In this document: positions 6,468 through 12,826 of the stretch, one piece after another
Layout: each line of letters opens with the position of its first letter
Position numbering within the stretch: position 1 is the first letter of the stretch
From: a virus
Strand: one strand, 5' to 3'
Virus record (IMG/VR): IMGVR_UViG_3300014838_000080
Coordinates: 1-23,642 of that record
DNA length: 23,642 bases
Notes under the pieces: model-generated
Seen by the model: the letters and a program-made list of their open reading frames with translations, nothing else
Database searches by the model: none
Told to the model about the DNA's origin: nothing
Made by a program: the position numbers and the translations under genes

Positions 6468-6869
6468 ATGCTCCCCTGGTCGTTCGGCCGAATATTTCAG
6501 GTCGTCTCGGAAAACAATTCGCTGCTGAGGGATCTGCAAAGAAAGCTTTCGATTTTGATAGCACAGGAGAATTCTCTAATGATCGACACTTCCAAACTGG
6601 TGGCCGAAGTGGCCAATGAAACCACGGTCGAGCAGTCCGTTTTGACGCTCGTATCGAACATGGCGGCCAACGAGGCCGCTCTTTCCTCGCAGCTTGCCGC
6701 TGCGATCGCTGCGAACGACCCGGTAGCCCTGGCAGCCGTGCAGACCGCCATTGATTCCTCAGTGGCAACGCTGCAGGCGAATGATGCCGCCCTGGCCTCC
6801 GCTGTGACGGCAAATACCCCGGCCGCGCCGGTCACGCCGTCCGCGGCCACGCCGAGCGCGAAGAGTTAA
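6468..6869 (+). CDS. Small Ala-rich protein of phage structural regions
   Basis: 133 aa from ATG 6468. The front (residues 1-37) is amphipathic (LLRDLQRKLSILIAQENSL), the middle is a helical Ala/Val/Glu-rich stretch starting MIDTSKLVAEVANETTVEQS, and the C-terminus ends in Ala/Pro/Thr repeats (TPAAPVTPSAATPSAKS). Short proteins of this composition, with a TVxxSxxxLxxxLAAxxAAL helix, are common in phage structural modules with no defined role. Two starts compete: ATG 6468, four bases after a predicted leaderless-type transcript start, and ATG 6579, which has a good AGGAGA at 6565-6570 and would give 96 aa. Both may be used. A strong terminator follows at 6897. Confidence 0.6.
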   Translation: MLPWSFGRIFQVVSENNSLLRDLQRKLSILIAQENSLMIDTSKLVAEVANETTVEQSVLTLVSNMAANEAALSSQLAAAIAANDPVALAAVQTAIDSSVATLQANDAALASAVTANTPAAPVTPSAATPSAKS

Positions 6870-6896
6870 GCGCCGCACATTCTTACGAAGGAACAG

Positions 6897-6932
6897 AGGC
6901 CGGATTCCCATAAATGGGCTTCCGGCCTTTTT
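6897..6932 (+). terminator. Intrinsic terminator
   Basis: AGGCCGGA (6897-6904) pairs with TCCGGCCT (6921-6928), with an inner CCCA-TAAA-TGGG stem and a 2x2 internal loop between them. It is followed by TTTTT (6928-6932). This closes the portal-tailspike-small-protein transcript and separates it from the region that follows. Confidence 0.85.
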
Positions 6933-6939
6933 GCGTTTG

Positions 6940-6948
6940 TGGTAAGAT
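6940..6948 (+). promoter_or_regulatory. Possible extended -10 promoter of the structured region
   Basis: TGGTAAGAT: TG (6940-6941), one base, then TAAGAT. It lies eight bases after the terminator and predicts a start near 6955, immediately before the first hairpin of the structured region. It matches consensus less well than the other copies, and no -35 is seen. Confidence 0.35.
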
Positions 6949-6954
6949 TATCTC

Positions 6955-7395
6955 GTCGCGGAGTTGCTGCCGCGATAACAGATTTGCGGTCCAGGGGAGA
7001 CGCCTCACCGTCTCCCTCCCGCAAGCCCTTGTGAGGAGGGGAACTTGAAATCACCGTTTCCTTGGTTTGGCGGAAAATCGCAGGAGAGTTTGTTTTGAGC
7101 CCCTGGAGTGCGCCGGGTGTCTCGCGGCGCGTGCAGGGGCTCCTTACGAGCGTTACATGCGATACCCCTGCGTCAGTTGTCGCCGATGTCGATCTGAGAA
7201 CCCAGCCCCCAACAGGGTGAGCGCGGTCGCCTCAGAGGCAGACTGAGGCCAAAGAACCGGCGGGCTGCAATAAATTGGGACGTTGCAGACCAGAATCAGA
7301 TTCGATGCGGCGGCTGTAGAGAATGCCCCGAACAGGGGAAGAGGCTTCGCATAGAAGACCCAAGGACAGACCGTGCCTTGCCACTTCCGTAAACT
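6955..7395 (+). ncRNA. Candidate structured RNA region between modules
   Basis: This is the core of a 594-base gap with no substantial reading frame. It holds a series of perfect inverted repeats: TCGCGG/CCGCGA (6956-6975); TTGCGG/CCGCAA (6984-7024) enclosing GGGAGACG/CGTCTCCC (6995-7016); GAGCCCCTG/CAGGGGCTC (7097-7142) enclosing GCGCC/GGCGC; GCCTCAG/CTGAGGC (7229-7249); CTGCAA/TTGCAG (7265-7288); and CCCC/GGGG (7326-7338). It is bounded by a terminator and a possible promoter at its 5' side and by a second promoter at 7378-7405. I recognise no known RNA family and see no tRNA. It could be a phage structured RNA or a long regulatory leader. It could also be an eroded gene, since a methylase-like start lies inside. 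Ends are approximate. Confidence 0.4.
7045..7098 (+). pseudogene. Truncated start of a phage DNA adenine methylase-like gene
   Basis: GAGGAGGGG (7033-7041) is an excellent ribosome site in front of TTG 7045, which opens MKSPFPWFGGKSQESLF and stops at TGA 7096-7098. The opening PFPWFGGKS matches the N-terminal cofactor-binding start of phage Dam/D12-class N6-adenine methylases, which normally run 200-300 residues. Nothing recognisable as the rest follows in any frame; the frame reading RRRVCFEPLECAGCL gives only a doubtful echo plus two CxxC pairs. Either a deletion left a stub or the match is chance in a leader peptide. The stop codon falls inside a strong stem-loop (7097-7142). Confidence 0.4.
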
Positions 7396-7405
7396 GTGCT
7401 ATTAT
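7378..7405 (+). promoter_or_regulatory. Promoter of the scaffold-coat operon
   Basis: TTGCCA (7378-7383, five of six to TTGACA), a 16-base spacer, then TATTAT (7400-7405) preceded by TG at 7397-7398. It has both a -35 and an extended -10, making it the best sigma70-type promoter in the window. Predicted start is about 7412, giving a leader of nearly 60 bases that contains the GNRA hairpin at 7445. Confidence 0.7.
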
Positions 7406-7444
7406 TCCCACTGAGACCGCCAACTCGTTAAAAAGGTGAGTCGA

Positions 7445-7458
7445 GCGTCGTGAGACGC
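7445..7458 (+). promoter_or_regulatory. GNRA-tetraloop hairpin before scaffold gene
   Basis: GCGTC-GTGA-GACGC, a perfect stem with a GTGA tetraloop, ends two bases before the ribosome site GGAG (7461-7464) of the scaffold gene. The stem and the following GCGG are repeated almost exactly at 15913-15930, where the loop is GAGA. Confidence 0.6.
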
Positions 7459-7469
7459 GCGGAGTGAAA

Positions 7470-8435
7470 ATGGAAGAACTGAAGCCGCTTAGCGAAGCGT
7501 CCAGCCCCGAAGAGTTCAAAGCTCTGCGGGAACAGCATCGCAAAGCGTCGGAATCGGCCGCCGAACCCAAAGAGCCGCCCTCGCCCGCCAGCGCAAAGGC
7601 ATCCGAAACTGTCGCGGATTCGGAACCCGCGAAACCCAAAACTCAGGAAAAAGAAGAGAAGCCAAAGGGAGAGCGCACCCTTGAATCCCGCATCGCGCAG
7701 TTACGCGCCAACGGGAAGCACGGGGAGGCCGACGCGATCCTCCGTAAGACCTGGGAGCAGCAGTCCAACGAACGCTTCGACAAGCTCGAAAAAGAATTGC
7801 AGGAATACCGGACTCGCAAACCGGCAACCGAGCCAGCAGCCGCCGCGCCAGCAACTCAGGCCGCCCCAGCGACCGCGCAGACAACGGATGACGGACCTAA
7901 ATCCAAGGATTACGACGGATCGGCTCCGGGCAAGATGTACGAGGATTACCTTGTGGATCGAGCCCAGTGGAAGATCGAGCAGAGGTCCGCTGTTGAAAAG
8001 CAGCGCGCGGCTCAGGAAACCACCAAACAGACCATCACCCGGAGAATGGTAGAAGCCCGCGCGAAATATGCGGACTTCGATGAAAAGGCCGGAAATCTGG
8101 CTGTCGGGCTATCCCTCCCGAATATACGAAAGGCTCTCTTGGAGATCGACAACGCTGCCGACGTCTACTATCACCTGGCCGGAAACCCCGCCGAGGCAGA
8201 TAGGATTCGCGGGCTGGCCAGCGACGATGCACGGCTCATGCAAATGGCCATAATCGGGTACACGCTGCGCACTCCGGCCGCCGGCCGATCCGACACTCCT
8301 ACTGAAAAGTTACGGACCCCCGTGTCGAAGGCCGCGCCCCCTGGCCGGCAACTGAACGGTATCGAGCCGCCTCCCAAAAAGAGCACTGCCGAAGCCGACA
8401 ATTTCGAAGAATTCAAAAAGATTCGCCACGGATAA
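7470..8435 (+). CDS. Scaffold protein
   Basis: 321 aa from ATG 7470, with GGAG five bases upstream; an in-frame GTG at 7464 would overlap that site. The protein is highly charged and low in hydrophobics: a Glu/Lys/Pro/Ala-rich N-terminal third, helical segments around residues 70-115 (TLESRIAQLRANGKHGEADA), a disordered Pro/Ala/Thr linker, and a helical C-terminal half. It lies directly before the coat gene, as scaffold gp8 does in P22 (303 aa); scaffold directs coat assembly and leaves the procapsid. The sequence itself is not conserved, so the call rests on position, size and composition. A motif of type EEFKxxR occurs at both ends (residues 14-20, and the extreme C-terminus NFEEFKKIRHG), perhaps a repeated coat-binding element. 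Confidence 0.75.
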   Translation: MEELKPLSEASSPEEFKALREQHRKASESAAEPKEPPSPASAKASETVADSEPAKPKTQEKEEKPKGERTLESRIAQLRANGKHGEADAILRKTWEQQSNERFDKLEKELQEYRTRKPATEPAAAAPATQAAPATAQTTDDGPKSKDYDGSAPGKMYEDYLVDRAQWKIEQRSAVEKQRAAQETTKQTITRRMVEARAKYADFDEKAGNLAVGLSLPNIRKALLEIDNAADVYYHLAGNPAEADRIRGLASDDARLMQMAIIGYTLRTPAAGRSDTPTEKLRTPVSKAAPPGRQLNGIEPPPKKSTAEADNFEEFKKIRHG

Positions 8436-8438
8436 CCA

Positions 8439-8452
8439 CCGCTGTGAAGCGG
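8439..8452 (+). promoter_or_regulatory. GNRA-tetraloop hairpin before coat gene
   Basis: CCGCT-GTGA-AGCGG, a perfect 5-bp stem with the same GTGA loop as the portal and scaffold hairpins but a largely different stem sequence. Its 3' arm runs into the ribosome site GGAGAGGG (8451-8458) of the TTG-initiated coat gene. Confidence 0.6.
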
Positions 8453-8465
8453 AGAGGGCAAAGCA

Positions 8466-9728
8466 TTGGCAAACCAGTATTTGACGCGTCAGGAAATCAC
8501 CTACGCCAAACTGGAAGTCCTGGAAAACAATTGCGTTGTGGTGCCGAACATGTACCGCGACCTAGACCAGGAGTTTGGCAAGAAGGGCGGCAAGATCGGA
8601 GATACGATCTTTGTCCGCAAGCCGCCACGAGCGATCGCGCGCGACGGGCAGGCATACTCCCCGCAGGCGATGATAGACACGGAAGTTCCGGTAACCATCA
8701 ATCAACAGTCGGGTGTCGACTTCGAGTTTTCGACCTCGGAAAAGTTTCTCAGCCTCGACGACTTCCAGGACCGATACCTTGACCCGTACATGACCGCGTT
8801 GAGCAACCTGCTGGATTTCAGGGCGCTCAATACGATGATGATAAACACGGCGAACTTCGTCGGAACCCCAGGCACCACGCCGGGACTGAGCGGTACGGAC
8901 GCCTTCAACATCTATTCGCAGGCTTCCCAAAAGCTCGATGAGATGGGCTTCCCCCTGGACAAGGCGAAATTCCGCCGCGCCCGTAACTTGGTCATCAACT
9001 CCAACGCGCGAACTGGTTGGAACACCTACACCAAACAGTTCTACAATCCCAAGGATTCTCTCACTAAACAGTGGAAGACCGGGCAGATTGACAACGCCTT
9101 GTCTCTCGACTGGATGGTAGACCAGAACGCCCCGGTGCAGGTAATCGGCGCACTCGGAGGCACTCCCGCGGTAGTCGGCGGTGGCCAGACCGGTTCTGCT
9201 ATCAACCTCAACGGGCTCGGAAGCGTAACCAACTACTTCTTGCTTGGCGACATTATCAGCTTCGCCGGAGTGTTCGCGGTAAACCCGCAGAACCGCACGT
9301 CGACCGGTGCGCTTCAGCAGTTCGTCGTTCAGCAGAACATGACCAGCGCGGGCGGTACCGGGACGGTCCAGATCCTGCCGGCCATCGTTCCTTCCGGACA
9401 GTTCCAGAACGTTACCAACTCGCCGGCAGCTGGCGGCCTGGTTAACGTCTACAACACCGCGGCGGCCGGACAATCCGCACTTGCTGGCGTGTCCACCGCA
9501 CAGGGCATCTTATGGACTCGCCAGGCGCATGCCTTCGTGTCCTTCCCCGGAGACGTGCCGGAAGGCGTCGACATGGCGATGGAAGCGCGGTCCAAAGAGA
9601 TCGGCGTCTCCATCCGTTTCGTCCGCATGTTCGATTCCGTGCGCGACATGTTCACCAACCGCACCGATGTCTATTATGGCATCGGACCGCTGTACTCGGA
9701 GGGATCTGTCCGCATCGCAATCAGCTAA
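8466..9728 (+). CDS. P22-like major capsid (coat) protein
   Basis: 420 aa, near P22 gp5 (430 aa). It builds the icosahedral shell around the scaffold. Family landmarks include an N-terminal arm (MANQYLTRQEITYAKLEV), VVVPNMYRDLDQEFGKKGG, DTIFVRKPPRA, FSTSEKFLSLDDF and, in the accessory domain, GDIISFAGVFAVNPQ, which aligns with GDKISFAGVKFLGQ in the P22 coat accessory region. The C-terminus ends in SIRFVRMFDSVRDM and YYGIGPLYSEGSVRIAIS. It starts at a rare TTG, offset by the strong GGAGAGGG site and preceded by the GNRA hairpin. It follows scaffold in the same transcript. The identity is strong from position, length and accessory-domain match. Confidence 0.88.
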   Translation: MANQYLTRQEITYAKLEVLENNCVVVPNMYRDLDQEFGKKGGKIGDTIFVRKPPRAIARDGQAYSPQAMIDTEVPVTINQQSGVDFEFSTSEKFLSLDDFQDRYLDPYMTALSNLLDFRALNTMMINTANFVGTPGTTPGLSGTDAFNIYSQASQKLDEMGFPLDKAKFRRARNLVINSNARTGWNTYTKQFYNPKDSLTKQWKTGQIDNALSLDWMVDQNAPVQVIGALGGTPAVVGGGQTGSAINLNGLGSVTNYFLLGDIISFAGVFAVNPQNRTSTGALQQFVVQQNMTSAGGTGTVQILPAIVPSGQFQNVTNSPAAGGLVNVYNTAAAGQSALAGVSTAQGILWTRQAHAFVSFPGDVPEGVDMAMEARSKEIGVSIRFVRMFDSVRDMFTNRTDVYYGIGPLYSEGSVRIAIS

Positions 9729-9750
9729 CGACGCCGACAGGAGAAAAACC

Positions 9751-10797
9751 ATGAACATCATGAAAAACTTCATTCGAATCGCATCTCTGGTGGCAGCGGC
9801 TTTGCTCGGAATCGTCCCGGCGCAAGCGCAGTTGACCACCACCAGTACTACCCTTTCCGTGGCTGTTCTGGCAGGCGGCGGAAATGTAGCCAGCCAGGGC
9901 CAATGGTGCCTGACTTCGGCGACCGGCGTAGTCCTGCCGTCTCTCTCGGCGAACGCTGTCGGCTCTTACTTGTTAGTGGACAAGGAGGTCGCGCAAGTAG
10001 TTTCCGCCGGATCTTCCAGCACCTGCTACAACGTCAAGCGCGGGCAGATTGGGACTTCGGCGAATTACGGCCACTCCGTCAACGCTACTTTATGGGTCGG
10101 AAACGTTGCAACCGGGAGCGGCGATAACTCGCACCCGTTCTCCGGTGGCATTTTTACCCCGAACGTGCCTAGCGGCACTTGTACCGCTTCCGTACAGTAT
10201 TCCCTGCCCGTCATCATCTACGGGCCGAATAACTCGGATTTCTCCGGTGGTTTGGCTAATTGCGTGTCCGGGTATTGGTCCACAACGACTCTTGGGGAAG
10301 CTCAAGGTGCCGTAACGAACGTGAACCCGTACACGGCCTTTACCACGCTTTCCAACAGCATCGCCGGCACTGCGGTAACGGATATCGCGGGCGTGGAATG
10401 GGCTACCCAAATCCAAATTCCCAATTCCTTTACCTCTACCGGCGCGTGCGTGCTCAACGGCTCCACGGTCGGAACGGACAAGTGGCTTTTCGCTATTTGG
10501 GATGCCACCGGCGCGGTCGTCGCCACTACTGCCCTAGCTGGCGTCACCACATCGGGCGCATCGCTATACCAGTGCGCCGCATGGACCGCTACAGTCAATC
10601 TCGTTGGCCCGGCCACCTATTTCATCGGGTTGCAAGGCAACGGGACCACAGACACGTTCACCGCCTACAAAACAGGCGGCGCGCCGACTCTCATGGGTAC
10701 GGTCAAAAAAGCCGCTGGCGCTTTCGGCACCGTAACCGCGATTACGCCCACTACAACGTTCACCACGCTGTACGGGCCGTTCATGATGGTTTACTAG
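9751..10797 (+). CDS. Exported beta-rich protein following coat gene
   Basis: 348 aa from ATG 9751, set by ACAGGAGAAAAACC upstream. Residues 1-27 (MNIMKNFIRIASLVAAALLG then IVPAQAQ) form a Sec signal with AQA cleavage. The rest is Thr/Ser/Gly/Val-rich and beta-stranded, with four or more Cys. A middle part (residues 140-200) and a C-terminal sandwich-like part contain WLFAIWDATGAVVATT and ATYFIGLQGNGTTDTFTAY. Genes placed right after coat often encode capsid decoration or head fibres, but those do not normally have signal peptides. It could be a capsid-surface adhesin, a host-wall protein made late in infection, or a gene captured from the host. No family is recognised. Confidence 0.65.
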   Translation: MNIMKNFIRIASLVAAALLGIVPAQAQLTTTSTTLSVAVLAGGGNVASQGQWCLTSATGVVLPSLSANAVGSYLLVDKEVAQVVSAGSSSTCYNVKRGQIGTSANYGHSVNATLWVGNVATGSGDNSHPFSGGIFTPNVPSGTCTASVQYSLPVIIYGPNNSDFSGGLANCVSGYWSTTTLGEAQGAVTNVNPYTAFTTLSNSIAGTAVTDIAGVEWATQIQIPNSFTSTGACVLNGSTVGTDKWLFAIWDATGAVVATTALAGVTTSGASLYQCAAWTATVNLVGPATYFIGLQGNGTTDTFTAYKTGGAPTLMGTVKKAAGAFGTVTAITPTTTFTTLYGPFMMVY

Positions 10798-10817
10798 TTT
10801 GCACTTCGAGATCAAAG

Positions 10818-10840
10818 GGAGGCCGGTTATCCCGGCCTCC
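10818..10840 (+). promoter_or_regulatory. Nine-bp GC hairpin between two genes
   Basis: GGAGGCCGG-TTATC-CCGGCCTCC is a perfect 9-bp stem with a 5-base loop, starting about 20 bases after the preceding stop. Its arms resemble those of the terminator at 6897, but there is no T-run, so efficient intrinsic termination is unlikely. It lies 18 bases before the preferred start of the next gene. It may protect the upstream mRNA 3' end or separate two expression levels. Confidence 0.6.
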
Positions 10841-10858
10841 ATGAAAGGCAAGAAGAGA

Positions 10859-11170
10859 ATGCCCCAAGGAATGGCAACCAAAGAAGTCCATCTGTACCAT
10901 GCGACCCTCCCGCCCAAGATCGTTTACGGCGAACCCGCGGTGCGCGAAGCCATGTTCGACAAGGACGGCAATCCAACCGGCTACGGGTTAGAGTACATCC
11001 CACAGGAGTTCCCCAAGCACGTTCACCAGGTAGCGGGAAACGAAGACGAGCAAAAGGTAATGCTGGCCGATGGTTGGCACTTCGACCCTGAAACTCTCTC
11101 GGGCCCATTTCCGCGAACTGGGACCAAAGTTGATCTTGGCCCGAAGATGGTCAAAAAGGAGGTTCTGTAA
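10859..11170 (+). CDS. Small conserved-type phage protein, function unknown
   Basis: 103 aa from ATG 10859. The core includes MATKEVHLYHATLPPKIVYG, then FPKHVHQVAGNEDEQKVMLA followed by DGWHFDPE. Short phage proteins with a segment like FPKxVyxxxgxExxxxxLxxGW occur between head and tail genes and are uncharacterised. In-frame starts also exist at TTG 10799 (no ribosome site), ATG 10841 (abutting the hairpin) and ATG 10871. I prefer 10859 because the hairpin then sits upstream and a purine-rich GAAAGGCAAGAAGAGA precedes it. Stop and next ATG overlap as TAATG. Confidence 0.55.
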   Translation: MPQGMATKEVHLYHATLPPKIVYGEPAVREAMFDKDGNPTGYGLEYIPQEFPKHVHQVAGNEDEQKVMLADGWHFDPETLSGPFPRTGTKVDLGPKMVKKEVL

Positions 11171-11769
11171 TGTCCGAAGGATTCGAGATGCGGCCAACCG
11201 GCCAACAGACCATGAGCCAAGCGGAGTGCGACCGATTCCTTCGCGATGCTCGCGAAGCCCCGAAGACCAAAAACCCAGTCATTCTCGGCATCCGCCTGCA
11301 CGAGATGATGCGTTCCAAGAACAACGGGTACCCGAAGGACATGTACCACGCCGAGCTGGAAATGCGCCAGGCGTACAAGGAAGAGGAAGAAACGGCGTTG
11401 GTCGCGATGGGATATCAGGAAAAGTACATCCTGAAAACCCACCCGAAGTACGTCTTCCGGCGCAACATGGCAGACAAATTTGCCGAGCGCATGGAAGTGG
11501 CTTCCCCGACAATAATCAACAATGCTTTCGTCGAGGAGCGGCTGGTCAAGACTGCCGAGGACGAAAAGAAACTCAAGGCGCAAAAGCCCCCGGTCGGATG
11601 TGGCCCTTGGGTGGACAGACTCGATGAAATCGCGCCTCTCCCTGAAGCGGAATACGTCGACCCCAACGAAGAGATTGCGCGGCTCCGGGGTGCACTGGAG
11701 CAAGCCAACCGCGCGCTGGACTCCAAGGGCGGGAGCGGGAAGCGCAAGGAAGAACCCGTTACCGCGTAG
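11170..11769 (+). CDS. Hypothetical protein with C-terminal coiled coil
   Basis: 199 aa from ATG 11170, with AGGAGG seven bases upstream. It is acidic/basic mixed and mostly helical: a segment MSQAECDRFLRDAREAP (residues 14-30), a middle rich in Glu and Lys, and a heptad-like stretch EEIARLRGALEQANRALD near the C-terminus. No enzyme motif, membrane span or signal is visible, and I do not recognise the family. Its place between head proteins suggests a virion or assembly component. Confidence 0.6.
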   Translation: MSEGFEMRPTGQQTMSQAECDRFLRDAREAPKTKNPVILGIRLHEMMRSKNNGYPKDMYHAELEMRQAYKEEEETALVAMGYQEKYILKTHPKYVFRRNMADKFAERMEVASPTIINNAFVEERLVKTAEDEKKLKAQKPPVGCGPWVDRLDEIAPLPEAEYVDPNEEIARLRGALEQANRALDSKGGSGKRKEEPVTA

Positions 11770-11789
11770 TGTCAGAAAGGGCCTAACCT

Positions 11790-12458
11790 GTGTCCTATAG
11801 CCTCACGCAAGTTGCGACGGCGGCGGCCCAATGGCTGACCGTCCTGGACTCAGGGGAAGCCCTTTCCTCCCAGCAAATCACCGACTGCCTCGCAATTGCC
11901 AACGATCTGCTGGCGAACTGGACGAACGAGCAAACCATGGCCGTTCAGATCCTGATAAACGAGCAGAGCAAAGCGCTCCAGCTCCTGATAGATAAGATGT
12001 CGCGGGAGGCGGCCCCCCTCGTTACCCGCCAAGCAAAAGACGGTTCCGTGACCCTTTCCGAGCAGAATCTTTTTGCGTCTCCTCTGGCCACTGCATTTAC
12101 GCTTTCGGGCGGAACTTACACCGAGGGCACCTTCACGCCTCCGACTTACACGGCCGCGTCGTTCACGGCCCCGACGTTCACAGGATCCAGCGTTCCGCAG
12201 TTCGTGGACGCTACCACGGCGCTGACGCTGCCCGCCGGAGTGGCGCGCGCGCTCAAGACCGCGATGGGCATTGAGATCGCCGGTTGGTTCGGAGTGACGC
12301 CTTCCGCCTCGCTCGTCGCGGATGCCAAGGAGGCGCGCGCCGCGGCCTTCCCAGTGCCTAATCGCGTCCCGATTCCAGGTACGGCTGGTCAGGCGCTTGT
12401 GCAGCCGCCGGGAGTTCCGGCCAACGCGCCGACGCCGCCGGCTGAAGGGGTCGAGTAG
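11790..12458 (+). CDS. Divergent gp4-like head-completion paralogue
   Basis: 222 aa from GTG 11790 (AAAGG upstream). The N-terminus MSYSLTQVATAAAQWLTVLD, then ANDLLANWTNEQTMAV, parallels the gp4-like protein at 12823 (MSASLTQLAYQALRDIGNL, ANQMLDAWLIDELMAY). The C-terminal LPAGVARALKTAMGIEIAGW and VADAKEARAAA parallel FPPGYERMIRKNLAVNIAP and ALEDVKRQAIE. In between, the usual beta region is replaced by short repeats of type (Y/F)T-x-x-(T/S)F, such as TYTEGTFTPPTYTAASFTAP. The end is Pro/Ala-rich. It is probably a duplicated and remodelled member of the gp4 family, which joins the portal to the tail. TAG overlaps the next GTG by one base. Confidence 0.55.
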   Translation: MSYSLTQVATAAAQWLTVLDSGEALSSQQITDCLAIANDLLANWTNEQTMAVQILINEQSKALQLLIDKMSREAAPLVTRQAKDGSVTLSEQNLFASPLATAFTLSGGTYTEGTFTPPTYTAASFTAPTFTGSSVPQFVDATTALTLPAGVARALKTAMGIEIAGWFGVTPSASLVADAKEARAAAFPVPNRVPIPGTAGQALVQPPGVPANAPTPPAEGVE

Positions 12459-12826
12459 TGGATATCCTCGGAATCACAGTCTGGCGAGAGGCGCGCGGCG
12501 AGGGCATGGCTGGCATGACCGGCGTCTATCACGTCATCATGAATCGGGCGCTGGCGGGCCGCGAGGGATGGCCTTCCGACCCAGAGCAAGTCTGCCTACA
12601 GCCCTACCAGTTCTCGTGTTGGAATAGCCTCGACCCGCAGCGGAAGCTGTATCCGAAGCCCGGAGATGTCCAGTACAAGCAGGCGCAATACATCGCCAAT
12701 CTCGATCCGTCAGACCCTACCGGCGGCGCGACGGCGTACTTCGACAGTTCCATAACGGCTCCCAGTTGGGCTGATCCGAAGCTGTTCACTGTGGCGATTG
12801 GCCGGCTGAGGTTCTATAAACTGTGA
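12458..12826 (+). CDS. SleB-type cell wall hydrolase
   Basis: 122 aa, a minimal catalytic domain of the SleB/CwlJ hydrolase-2 family, which cleaves peptidoglycan glycan strands. Visible landmarks are ITVWREARGEGMAGM with the probable catalytic Glu11, YHVIMNRAL, VCLQPYQFSCWN, a central helix (YKQAQYIANL), GGATAYFDSS and the final AIGRLRFY. There is no signal peptide or wall-binding domain, so it needs a holin or acts from the virion. It lies between the two gp4-like genes, overlapping both by one and four bases, which favours a virion-associated or late lysis role. An endolysin role with the membrane proteins at 205 and 564 is possible but they are 12 kb away. Confidence 0.85.
   Translation: MDILGITVWREARGEGMAGMTGVYHVIMNRALAGREGWPSDPEQVCLQPYQFSCWNSLDPQRKLYPKPGDVQYKQAQYIANLDPSDPTGGATAYFDSSITAPSWADPKLFTVAIGRLRFYKL

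Noticed and set aside
7067-7250. Small zinc-finger gene in the gap (frame with CAGC and CVSC)
   Set aside because: Two CxxC pairs are visible, but there is no ribosome site or clear start, and the frame crosses several strong hairpins.
6870-7463. tRNA gene or CRISPR array in the gap
   Set aside because: No cloverleaf with a T-loop and no regularly spaced repeats could be found.
8562-9473. 303-codon reverse-strand open frame opposite the coat gene
   Set aside because: It mirrors a well-supported coat gene in GC-rich DNA, shows no recognisable motif and has no ribosome site.
9481-9750. Extension of the exported protein upstream of 9751
   Set aside because: It overlaps the coat gene in another frame, is Arg/Ser/Pro-rich, and the true start has a good ribosome site and signal peptide.
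10818-10840. Intrinsic terminator
   Set aside because: The stem is strong but no T-run follows; kept as a hairpin only.
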